Origin: CAVSUZ01 sp963791885
Lineage (GTDB): Bacteria; Pseudomonadota; Alphaproteobacteria; Acetobacterales; Acetobacteraceae
DNA length: 64,000 bases
Reading direction: 5' to 3'
Assembly: GCA_963791885.1 (NCBI GenBank)
Contig: CAWBUL010000004.1
Location: 372,001-436,000 of the forward strand
Shown here: positions 55,147 to 62,704 of the stretch, in pieces
How the letters are laid out: each line of letters starts with the position of its first letter
How positions within the stretch are numbered: the first letter of the stretch is position 1
Notes under the pieces: generated by a model
What the model saw: the letters and a program-made list of their open reading frames with translations, nothing else
The model's database searches: none
What the model was told of the DNA's origin: nothing
Made by a program: the position numbers and the translations under genes

Positions 55147-56504
55147 GCACCAATCCCGCCGACGGCACCATCCTCGGCACGCTCTACGGCACCGACGCGA
55201 TGCGCGCCGTGTTCGACGAAGCGACCTACTTCCAGCGCATGCTGGACGTGGAGGCAGCGCTCGCCCGCGCCCAGGCAAAGCTCGGCATCATCCCCGCCGA
55301 TGCCGCCCCGGCGATCGTCGCCGCCGCCAAGTGGGAGAACCTCGATCCCGCGGAACTCGCCGCCAGCGCCCGCAACGTCGGCTATCCGGTGGTGGGTCTG
55401 GTCCGCGGCCTGTCGCGTGCCGCCGGTGAGGCCGGGCGCTGGACCCATTGGGGCGCCACGACCCAGGACATCATGGACACTGCCTCCGTCCTCCAGGTCC
55501 GCGACGGCCTTGGCCTGATCGAGCAAAGCCTGATCGCCCTCCTGCGCGCACTCACCACGCAGGCGCAGCACCACCGCGACACGGTCATGGCCGGCCGCAC
55601 GCACCTGCAACAGGCGCTGCCGACCAGCTTCGGCCTGAAATGCGCCACCTGGGCGCTGCCGCTGATCCGCCACCTGGAACGGCTGACCCAACTTCGGCCA
55701 CGCGTAGAGCAAGTCAGCTTCGGCGGCGCAGCCGGCACACTCGCCTCACTTGGCGATAAAGGCGTCGCCGTGATGGAGGCCTTGGCCGCCGAGCTCTCCC
55801 TCCATCCGAGCACCGCCCCCTGGCACGTCGCCCGAGACAGCCTGGCCGAGACCGTCAGCCTCCTCGGCCTCATCGCCGGCAGCCTCGCCAAGTTCGCCAC
55901 CGACACCGCCCTGCTCTCGCAGACCGAGGTCGGCGAAGTCTCGGAACCCCACGTCCAGGGGCGCGGCTCCTCCTCGACCATGCCGCAGAAGCGCAACCCG
56001 ATCTCCGCCGAATACGTGCTGGCGGGCGCGCGCGGCGCCCAGGCCATGGTGCCGCTGATGCTCGGGGCGATGGCGCAGGACCACGAACGCGGCACCGGGC
56101 CGTGGCAGGCCGAGGCGCTCGCGCTGCCCCAGAGCTTCGTGCTGACCCACGGCGCGCTGGAACATGCACGGACAATCGCCGAGGGGATGGTCGTGGATGC
56201 CGCCCGCATGCGCCGCAACCTGGACCTGACCGGCGGCCTCATCGTGGCGGAGGCGGTGATGATGGGCCTCGCCCCCGTGCTCGGCCGCGGCGAGGCGCAT
56301 CACGTGGTGCAGCGCGCCTGCGACGTGGCCCTACGCGAGTCCGTGCCGCTGGCCGAAGCGCTCAGCCGTGAAGCGGACGTCAGCGCCCGGCTGGACACCG
56401 CCGCGATCGAGCGTCTGACCGACCCCGCCGGCTATCTCGGCAGCGCTGGCGCGTTCATCGATAGGGTCGTGGCGGCGGCAGAGCGTGCCCTGCCGCCGTC
56501 CTGA
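55143..56504 (+). CDS. Aspartase/fumarase superfamily lyase (3-carboxymuconate cycloisomerase / adenylosuccinate lyase type)
   Basis: 453 residues. The signature loop is GRGSSSTMPQKRNPISAEYV. Other conserved segments are HWGATTQDIMDTASVLQVRD and MAGRTHLQQALPTSFGLKCA. This combination is closest to PcaB-type cycloisomerases, but the partner is a FAH-family protein rather than pca genes, so the substrate could be another C-C or C-N lyase substrate. Confidence 0.85.
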   Translation: MSTNPADGTILGTLYGTDAMRAVFDEATYFQRMLDVEAALARAQAKLGIIPADAAPAIVAAAKWENLDPAELAASARNVGYPVVGLVRGLSRAAGEAGRWTHWGATTQDIMDTASVLQVRDGLGLIEQSLIALLRALTTQAQHHRDTVMAGRTHLQQALPTSFGLKCATWALPLIRHLERLTQLRPRVEQVSFGGAAGTLASLGDKGVAVMEALAAELSLHPSTAPWHVARDSLAETVSLLGLIAGSLAKFATDTALLSQTEVGEVSEPHVQGRGSSSTMPQKRNPISAEYVLAGARGAQAMVPLMLGAMAQDHERGTGPWQAEALALPQSFVLTHGALEHARTIAEGMVVDAARMRRNLDLTGGLIVAEAVMMGLAPVLGRGEAHHVVQRACDVALRESVPLAEALSREADVSARLDTAAIERLTDPAGYLGSAGAFIDRVVAAAERALPPS

Positions 56505-56538
56505 TGATACCAACCCGCCCTTGGCACCACACAGCTCG

Positions 56539-56952
56539 TCAATCACCCAGCCACCACTTGCAGTACCAGTTCGGGTCCGGCGCGAATGGCACGAAAAAGT
56601 CCATCCGCTCCCGCTCGGCATCCGCTTCCCGCTCGCCTGTGCTCTCCGGATTGAACACGATCCGCTCGGCACTCAGCATGGAGCTGCGCTCGAACGTTCC
56701 CTGACGGATCGCTGTGAAATCGCAGGAACTCACCCCCATGTCCCGCAGCTCGCGCCCGTCCATCCGACCGAGTTCGGCCATCTCGCGGTTCACCTGCGTC
56801 CAGGTAGCGACCGGCGTGATCGCATAGGACATCACCATCCCGGCGACTTGACGCCAGAACCCGGCGGCAGACCGCGTTGCGTCGGCTGCGCGGAGCCCGA
56901 TGCTCAGATGCGACCGGGCCGTCATCGTCACGCTGTTTTGAGCGTTCGTCAT
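56539..56952 (-). CDS. DUF1127-containing protein
   Basis: 137 residues. The middle segment REMAELGRMDGRELRDMGVS matches the DUF1127 motif (YjiS-like), found in small regulatory or RNA-binding proteins of alphaproteobacteria. The extended Asp/Glu/Trp-rich tail (FFVPFAPDPNWYCKWWLGD) is unusual for the family. The function is unknown. Confidence 0.72.
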   Translation of the reverse strand: MTNAQNSVTMTARSHLSIGLRAADATRSAAGFWRQVAGMVMSYAITPVATWTQVNREMAELGRMDGRELRDMGVSSCDFTAIRQGTFERSSMLSAERIVFNPESTGEREADAERERMDFFVPFAPDPNWYCKWWLGD

Positions 56953-57029
56953 ATCACAGTCCTCCTGCGAGCGAGGACCGTGACTCCTTCATCAAGCCGA
57001 CGCTAAGAAGTGTTTCACACCTCGCGCTG

Positions 57030-57785
57030 TCACATCGGGAGGGCCACCTGCGCTCCGCCGAGCCCCCTGAAACGCACGGCGCAAGTGTCGCCCGGGTGCA
57101 GAAATCGCAACCCGGTGCAACTACCGCACGTGACGTATTGGCCGGCACGGATTCCGGGCCCGGTCCGCATCATGTTCACCAGCGCTGTCGCCACACCCAG
57201 CGGATCGCCGGTCGGATGACCACCGTCTTGCGCAAGCACCGTTTCGCCGTTGACCTCCAGCTCGACATGAACCCGCCCGAGATCGAGCCCGCACCAATCC
57301 TCCGTCGTATCACCCGGAACGAAGGCGCCATTGCTGATGCAATCAGCCAGTTTCTCCAGAAACGACCGAGCCGCCTGATCCGCATAGCGGCTATGCACCA
57401 CCTCGATCGCGGCACACGCCACCACCGCAGACGCCACCTCCTGCTCCGAATACGGCTGTTGCCGGGCGGGCAGGTCGCGGGTGAAGCGAAACGCGACCTC
57501 ACCCTCCACGCCCAGCAGCGGCACCGTGCTGGCATGAATGCGGGCCGGGGAGGCATGGATGTCGCGGGCGTAGATCACGCCGCGGTTCGGCTCGGCATCC
57601 GGCGGCGCATTGGCCTTGAACGCACCGACCTCGTAGCCGAGCGCATCGGTGACTGAATCCTGGATTGCGTGGGCATCCGCGACCGAGGTGGGACGGCACG
57701 CTTCCGGCAATTCCGCCAGCGGCTTTCCGCTGCGCCGCGCCTCCGCGAGCAGGTTGGCCGCGAGGGCAATCTGGTCCTGGGTCAT
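57030..57785 (-). CDS. 2-Keto-4-pentenoate hydratase family protein (MhpD-like)
   Basis: 251 residues from the ATG at 57785, behind AGGAGGAAACGC. FAH-superfamily fold: GYEVGAFKANAPPDAEPNRG, GVEGEVAFRFTRDLPAR, the Glu ligands around AIEVVHSRY, and HPTGDPLGVATALVNMM. Relatives hydrate 2-hydroxypenta-2,4-dienoate in aromatic meta-cleavage pathways or decarboxylate 4-oxalocrotonate. No meta-cleavage dioxygenase is nearby. A functional link to the FAH-type gene at 54 kb is possible but unproven. Confidence 0.85.
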   Translation of the reverse strand: MTQDQIALAANLLAEARRSGKPLAELPEACRPTSVADAHAIQDSVTDALGYEVGAFKANAPPDAEPNRGVIYARDIHASPARIHASTVPLLGVEGEVAFRFTRDLPARQQPYSEQEVASAVVACAAIEVVHSRYADQAARSFLEKLADCISNGAFVPGDTTEDWCGLDLGRVHVELEVNGETVLAQDGGHPTGDPLGVATALVNMMRTGPGIRAGQYVTCGSCTGLRFLHPGDTCAVRFRGLGGAQVALPM

Positions 57786-57827
57786 GCGTTTCCTCCTGAT
57801 CAGGGGAAGCATAACGGCGCTCGCCCC

Positions 57828-57876
57828 GTCACCGCGAGGCCCGCCAAGCGAGCCGTGGCGGCCCAGGCCAACTGCA
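57828..57876 (+). repeat. Dispersed repeat, family B, copy 2
   Basis: Second copy of the 49-bp repeat, here fully intergenic between the divergent hydratase and DsbA-family genes. Confidence 0.7.
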
Positions 57877-57973
57877 ACTTGCGGCGCCAGCCGGAAACGC
57901 CGCTCTCCTCTGCGGCCGCTATTGCTGGAAATCCCCCCCCGGACAGGCCATTGTCCGGAACAGGAGGATTGTG

Positions 57974-58624
57974 ATGCAGCTCGATATCGTCTCCGACGTG
58001 ATCTGCCCGTGGTGCTATATCGGCAAACGCCAGTTGGAGCGTGCGCTCGGCACGCTCGAACCGGAAGGCCTGCGCTTCTCCGTTCACTGGAACCCGTTCC
58101 AGCTTAATCCGGACATGCCGAAAGAAGGCGTGCCGCGCGCGGCGTATCGGGCGGCAAAGTTCGGCGGCGCCGAGCGCGCGGCGGAGATTGATGCCCGCGT
58201 CACATCCGCGGCAGCGCAGGTCGGGCTTGAATTCAACCTGGACCGCATCGTGCGCACGCCCAACACGATGGACGGACACCGGCTGATCTGGTTCGCCGGC
58301 CGCCAAGGCGCGCAGGACGCCGTGGTGGAGCGTCTGTTCGCCGCTTATTTTACCGAAGGGAAGGACGTGGGCGACCACGCGGTCCTGGCGGACTGTGCCG
58401 CTGAAGCCGGGCTGGATCGGGCCGAAGTGATCCGATTCCTCGAAGGCGACGTTGCTGCTGCGGAACTCGCCCAGGCCGATCGCGCCGCGCGGGAGGCCGG
58501 GGTCAACGGCGTTCCAAGCTTCTTCCTGGACGGTTATGGACTGTTCTCCGGTGCCGTGCCGGCCGAACAAATGGCCGAAGCGCTGCGCCGCGCCCAGGCC
58601 ATCCTCCGCGACCGCGCTGCCTGA
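57974..58624 (+). CDS. DsbA-family oxidoreductase (FrnE-like)
   Basis: 216 residues from the ATG at 57974, 6 nt after AGGAGG. The N-terminus is LDIVSDVICPWCYIGKRQLE with a CPWC redox motif; later GVNGVPSFFLDGYGLFSGAV gives the cis-Pro loop. There is no signal peptide, so it is cytoplasmic like FrnE. Such proteins act as thiol oxidoreductases or isomerases in stress responses or polyketide pathways. The sulfhydrylase gene follows after 21 bp. Confidence 0.9.
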   Translation: MQLDIVSDVICPWCYIGKRQLERALGTLEPEGLRFSVHWNPFQLNPDMPKEGVPRAAYRAAKFGGAERAAEIDARVTSAAAQVGLEFNLDRIVRTPNTMDGHRLIWFAGRQGAQDAVVERLFAAYFTEGKDVGDHAVLADCAAEAGLDRAEVIRFLEGDVAAAELAQADRAAREAGVNGVPSFFLDGYGLFSGAVPAEQMAEALRRAQAILRDRAA

Positions 58625-58645
58625 TATCAAAGGAAACAACCGCTC

Positions 58646-59947
58646 ATGAGCAGCACCAACCGCATGCAGCATCCCGAAACGCTGGCCCTGCACGCCGGCT
58701 GGCGGCGTGACGAGGCAACGACCGCGGTAGCCGTGCCGATCTATCAGACCACGTCGTATCAGTTCGACAGCGCGGACCATGCGGCCGATCTGTTCGGCCT
58801 TCGCGCGCTGGGCAACATCTACACACGCATCATGAACCCCACGACCGATGTGTTCGAGAAGCGCATCGCGGCGCTCGAAGGTGGGGTGGCGGCTCTGGCA
58901 CTCGCGTCAGGGCAAGCAGCTTCGGCCTTCTGCATGCAGAACCTCGCACGGGCCGGGGATAACATCGTGAGTTCCACTGACCTCTATGGCGGCACGTGGA
59001 ACCTCTTCGGCAATACGCTGAAGGACCAGGGCATCGAGACGCGGTTCGTCGATCCCACGGATCCCGAGGCGTTCGCCCGCGCGACCGATGATCGCACCCG
59101 TGCCTATTATGCCGAGACATTGCCGAACCCGAAGCTCATTCCGTTCCCGATCGCAGAGGTTGCGGCCATTGGCCGGAAATTCGGCGTCCCTCTGGTCATG
59201 GACAACACCGCCGCACCCATCCTTGTGCGGCCCTTCGATCACGGCGCGGCCGTGGTGATGTATTCTGCAACCAAGTATATCGGCGGCCATGGCAACTCGA
59301 TCGGCGGTGTGGTGATCGACGGCGGCAACTTCGATTGGTCCGCGGACCCGAAGCGCCAGCCCGCGCTCAACACACCCGATCCGAGCTATCACGGCGCGGT
59401 CTGGGCCGAAGCCGCCAAGCCACTGGGGCCAATCGCTTACATCCTCAAAATGCGCGTGACCTTGCTGCGCGATCTCGGCGCGGCGCTGAGCCCGTTCAAC
59501 GCATTCCTGTTCATCCAGGGGATTGAGACGATGCCGCTGCGGATGCGCGAGCACAGCCGTAACGCGCGCGCGGTCGCTGATTACCTGGCCGGGCGACGGG
59601 ATGTGACCCGCGTCATCCACCCGGCCCACCACCAAGGCATCGGGGCGGAGCGTACGGCCAAGTACATGCCGCATGGCCAGGGCGGGCTTGTCGGATTCGA
59701 ACTCGGCGGCGGTCTGGATGCCGGGAAGCGGTTCATCAACGCGCTGAAGCTGTTCTATCATGTCGCCAATATCGGCGACGCGCGCAGCCTCGCGATTCAT
59801 CCAGCCAGTACGACGCATTCGCAACTTTCCGAGGAGGAACAGCGCGAAACCGGCGTCACCCCAGGCTATATTCGCCTATCAGTCGGGCTGGAGCACATCG
59901 ACGACATCGTCGCCGACCTCGGTCAGGCGCTGGACGCTGCCAGCTAG
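58646..59947 (+). CDS. O-acetylhomoserine/O-succinylhomoserine sulfhydrylase (PLP enzyme)
   Basis: 433 residues of the Cys/Met metabolism PLP family. PLP Lys lies in MYSATKYIGGHGNSIGGVV; substrate/cofactor segments are YTRIMNPTTDVFEKRIAALE, SGQAASAFCMQNL and the end HPASTTHSQLSEEEQRETG. The length and YTRIMNPT favour the MetY type (sulfhydrylation of O-acetylhomoserine) over MetB. Its TAG is followed immediately by a palindromic repeat. Confidence 0.9.
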   Translation: MSSTNRMQHPETLALHAGWRRDEATTAVAVPIYQTTSYQFDSADHAADLFGLRALGNIYTRIMNPTTDVFEKRIAALEGGVAALALASGQAASAFCMQNLARAGDNIVSSTDLYGGTWNLFGNTLKDQGIETRFVDPTDPEAFARATDDRTRAYYAETLPNPKLIPFPIAEVAAIGRKFGVPLVMDNTAAPILVRPFDHGAAVVMYSATKYIGGHGNSIGGVVIDGGNFDWSADPKRQPALNTPDPSYHGAVWAEAAKPLGPIAYILKMRVTLLRDLGAALSPFNAFLFIQGIETMPLRMREHSRNARAVADYLAGRRDVTRVIHPAHHQGIGAERTAKYMPHGQGGLVGFELGGGLDAGKRFINALKLFYHVANIGDARSLAIHPASTTHSQLSEEEQRETGVTPGYIRLSVGLEHIDDIVADLGQALDAAS

Positions 59948-59995
59948 AGCGAGATCGCGCGAGGCGGATGCGTCAGAGCGCGTGAATCTCGCTCT
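59946..59995. repeat. Dispersed palindromic repeat, family A, copy 2
   Basis: 50-bp hairpin: AGAGCGAGAT and ATCTCGCTCT outer arms, CGCGC and GCGCG inner arms, TGA bulge as in copy 1. It overlaps the TAG of the sulfhydrylase gene and lies between two convergent genes, where it may also act as a bidirectional terminator. Confidence 0.75.
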
Positions 59996-60003
59996 GAAAC
60001 GCT

Positions 60004-61143
60004 CTAACGGCTCTGCTTACGCGCCCCGTTGCGCCGAAGCAGAAACTCGCGCCCGACCTTCACCATGGGCACGCCGTCGTAGTCTACAATATCGGCCGTA
60101 GCGTACGTCTCATGCCAGGCGTCGGGAATGAAACTGCCGGTACCGACCACGTCGATCGGCGCCTTAGCGTCCGCCATGACGCGGCATTTGTCGACCCCAA
60201 ACCCAGAAGACACCACGACGCGGACGGCGGGAAAGCCCGCCTGATCCAACGCCTCCCGCGTTCGCCAGATTGCCGCGGCGGAAACACCGGTCCCGACCAG
60301 GTATCGCAGTTCTGTGTCGCTGCGATAGCGGCGGATGGCGCCGGGGGCGTTTCGTTCCAGCACGGCATAGCTCTCCGCCGGGTCGAGTCCTTCCAGAAAG
60401 CGCCCACCATGCGTGTCCAGCCGCAGCGAAAGCTTTCCGGCAGCGGCGAGATCCGGGAAACGTCGGCACGCCGCGAGGCCGTCGGTGATCTCCCGCCCGA
60501 AATAGTCCACCAGTACGGTCAGCGGTTTGTCGGGAAAAGTCTCCAGAAACATCTCCGCAGCACGCACCGTCGACCCGGCATAGCCAATCAGGGAATGCGG
60601 CATCGTGCCCAGGCCGGCCTTCTGGCCGAACCAATGCGCCGTGCCGTCATTGGCGTTGCCGATGAAACCTTTGGCTCCCTCCTGGCGCGCCGCCCCGCTG
60701 CCCACGCTGGCCGCGTAGGCCATCATCTCCTGCATTTCGGCACCCGCGCAGTGGCGTGCGTCCATGGCGAGGAACGACACTTTGGGCAGGGCGAGACACA
60801 TCTGATAGGCGTTGTGCGCGGCGACCGAGGCGGGGCCAAGCTTCTGGAGAAAGATCGTCTCCAGGTCGGAGAGCTGTTCGAAGCTTCCGGTGAGGTAAAC
60901 AATCGGCTCGCCGGCGCCGACCCAGGCCCCCTCCTCGTACATCACTTCCACGTCGAAACGCGTCGCCCGGTCCCTCGCCACCTGCTCCAGCCAGTCGACC
61001 ATGAGCCGAGGCGCACTGATAACGGGCCGGCGGAGGAACACGGCGTAAGTCACCCGCTTGTCGCCAAAGCGGGCGACCACCTGGCGCGTGCGGTTGAAGT
61101 AGCTGTCGGTACGCGACGCGATGTCGGCCGCCAGCGTGTCCAT
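60004..61143 (-). CDS. Nicotinate phosphoribosyltransferase family protein
   Basis: 379 residues. Recognisable segments are ASRTDSYFNRTRQVVARFGD, EPIVYLTGSFEQLSDLETIF, the phosphate-binding SGFGVDKCRVMADAKAPIDV and DVVGTGSFIPDAW. The enzyme makes nicotinate mononucleotide for NAD salvage. The protein is shorter than the long PncB type. Its ATG lies 2 bp behind the stop of the DAHP synthase gene, an unexpected pairing with aromatic biosynthesis. Confidence 0.85.
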   Translation of the reverse strand: MDTLAADIASRTDSYFNRTRQVVARFGDKRVTYAVFLRRPVISAPRLMVDWLEQVARDRATRFDVEVMYEEGAWVGAGEPIVYLTGSFEQLSDLETIFLQKLGPASVAAHNAYQMCLALPKVSFLAMDARHCAGAEMQEMMAYAASVGSGAARQEGAKGFIGNANDGTAHWFGQKAGLGTMPHSLIGYAGSTVRAAEMFLETFPDKPLTVLVDYFGREITDGLAACRRFPDLAAAGKLSLRLDTHGGRFLEGLDPAESYAVLERNAPGAIRRYRSDTELRYLVGTGVSAAAIWRTREALDQAGFPAVRVVVSSGFGVDKCRVMADAKAPIDVVGTGSFIPDAWHETYATADIVDYDGVPMVKVGREFLLRRNGARKQSR

Positions 61144-61145
61144 GG

Positions 61146-62540
61146 CTACTGCGCTGCGACCGCCGGCAGCGGGACGGTGGAATCGCGCCGCTGCTTCAAC
61201 TCCTCAGCCACAAGGAAGGCGAGTTCCAGGGACTGTTCCGCATTCAGCCGCGGATCGCAGTTGGTCTCATACCGCTCCGACAGGTTGGCTTCAGTCAGTC
61301 GGCGCGCGCCGCCGGTGCATTCCGTAACGTTCTGCCCGGTCATTTCAACATGGACGCCGCCGGCCCAGCTTCCCTCGGCGGCATGGATGTCGAAGAAGCT
61401 GCGGACCTCCGACAGGATGGCGTCGAAGTTGCGGGTCTTGAGGTTCGCCGCGGTGGAGATGGTGTTGCCGTGCATCGGATCGCAGATCCACGCCACTTTG
61501 TGGCCGGCGCGCTCCACCGCGCGCAACAGCGGCGGCAGCTTCGCCTCGATCTTATCGGCACCCATGCGACTGATCAGCGTCAGCCGCCCGGCCTCGTTAC
61601 GCGGGTTGAGGGTATCGATGATCCGCAGCAGGTCATCGGCCTCCTGAGTCGGCCCGACCTTCATGCCGATCGGATTGTTGACGCCACGCAGGAACTCCAC
61701 GTGTGCGCCATCCGCCTGTCGCGTGCGATCGCCGATCCACAGGAAATGCGCCGAGCACCCGTACCAATCGCCCGTGGTCGAATCCACGCGCGTCAGCGCC
61801 TGCTCGTACGGCAGCAGCAGCGCTTCGTGCGCGACGTAGAAATCGGTCTCCCGCATGTCGCGCGTGGTCTGGCTCGTCATGCCGCACGCGGCCATGAAAG
61901 ACAGCGTCTCATCGATGCGGTGCGCCAGGTCGCGGTACCGCTCCGCGAGGGGGGAACGCTCCACAAAGCCCAGGTTCCAGCGATGCACCTCGTGCAAGTC
62001 CGCGTATCCGCCCGAGGCGAAGGCGCGGAGCAGGTTCAATTTGGAGGCGGATTGGAAGTAGGCGAGCTCCATGCGCGCGGGCTCGGGGATGCGTGCACCC
62101 GGCGTAAAATCCGGCCCATTGATAATGTCCCCGCGGTAGCTCGGCAGGCTGACGCCATCTTGGGTTTCCATGTCCGAACTGCGCGGCTTGGCGTACTGGC
62201 CGGCCATCCGGCCCATCTTCACGACCGGCAGGCTGGCTCCAAAGGTCAGTACGACAGACATCTGCAGGAGCACACGGAACGCATCGCGCAGGATGTCGGC
62301 GGTGAAATCCTGGAAGCTCTCGGCACAGTCCCCGCCCAGCAGCACGAAGGCTCGCCCTTCCGCGGCCGTGCCCAGCGCCGCCTTCAACCGCCGCGCCTCT
62401 CCGGCAAAAACCAGTGGAGGATAGCGGCGGAGCTTCGTCTCCATAGCCTCAAGAGCGGCCTGATCGGGGTAGGTCGGGGCTTGGCGAACGGGCCACTGCC
62501 GCCATGAATCGATGGCCCAGCGGGAAGGGGTGGTGGTCAT
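61146..62540 (-). CDS. 3-Deoxy-7-phosphoheptulonate (DAHP) synthase, class II
   Basis: 464 residues. Class II (plant-like) features: SWRQWPVRQAPTYPD, FVLLGGDCAESFQDFTADIL, KMGRMAGQYAKPRSSDMET, SAHFLWIGDRTRQADGAHVE, GPTQEADDLLRIIDTLNP and WICDPMHGNTIST with metal ligands. It commits phosphoenolpyruvate and erythrose 4-phosphate to the shikimate pathway. AGGAG precedes the ATG. Confidence 0.95.
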   Translation of the reverse strand: MTTTPSRWAIDSWRQWPVRQAPTYPDQAALEAMETKLRRYPPLVFAGEARRLKAALGTAAEGRAFVLLGGDCAESFQDFTADILRDAFRVLLQMSVVLTFGASLPVVKMGRMAGQYAKPRSSDMETQDGVSLPSYRGDIINGPDFTPGARIPEPARMELAYFQSASKLNLLRAFASGGYADLHEVHRWNLGFVERSPLAERYRDLAHRIDETLSFMAACGMTSQTTRDMRETDFYVAHEALLLPYEQALTRVDSTTGDWYGCSAHFLWIGDRTRQADGAHVEFLRGVNNPIGMKVGPTQEADDLLRIIDTLNPRNEAGRLTLISRMGADKIEAKLPPLLRAVERAGHKVAWICDPMHGNTISTAANLKTRNFDAILSEVRSFFDIHAAEGSWAGGVHVEMTGQNVTECTGGARRLTEANLSERYETNCDPRLNAEQSLELAFLVAEELKQRRDSTVPLPAVAAQ

Positions 62541-62660
62541 GTGCGAGCTCCTGGCCTGCGCACTATATCGCAGGTCGCGGCTTTATGACCGGAAAGGGAC
62601 GGATTTGCCACACGCCCGCCTCGCATTGCGGGAAATACTGATGCGCATGCGAACCTGTCC

Positions 62661-62690
62661 GGCCGATATGAGAATGGCCGATATGAGAAT
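62661..62690 (+). repeat. 15-bp tandem repeat, two copies
   Basis: GGCCGATATGAGAAT is repeated exactly at 62661-62675 and 62676-62690, just upstream of the transporter ATG at 62705. It may be a slippage product and could alter the leader of that gene. Confidence 0.7.
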
Positions 62691-62704
62691 GAAAGAACCC
62701 CACC

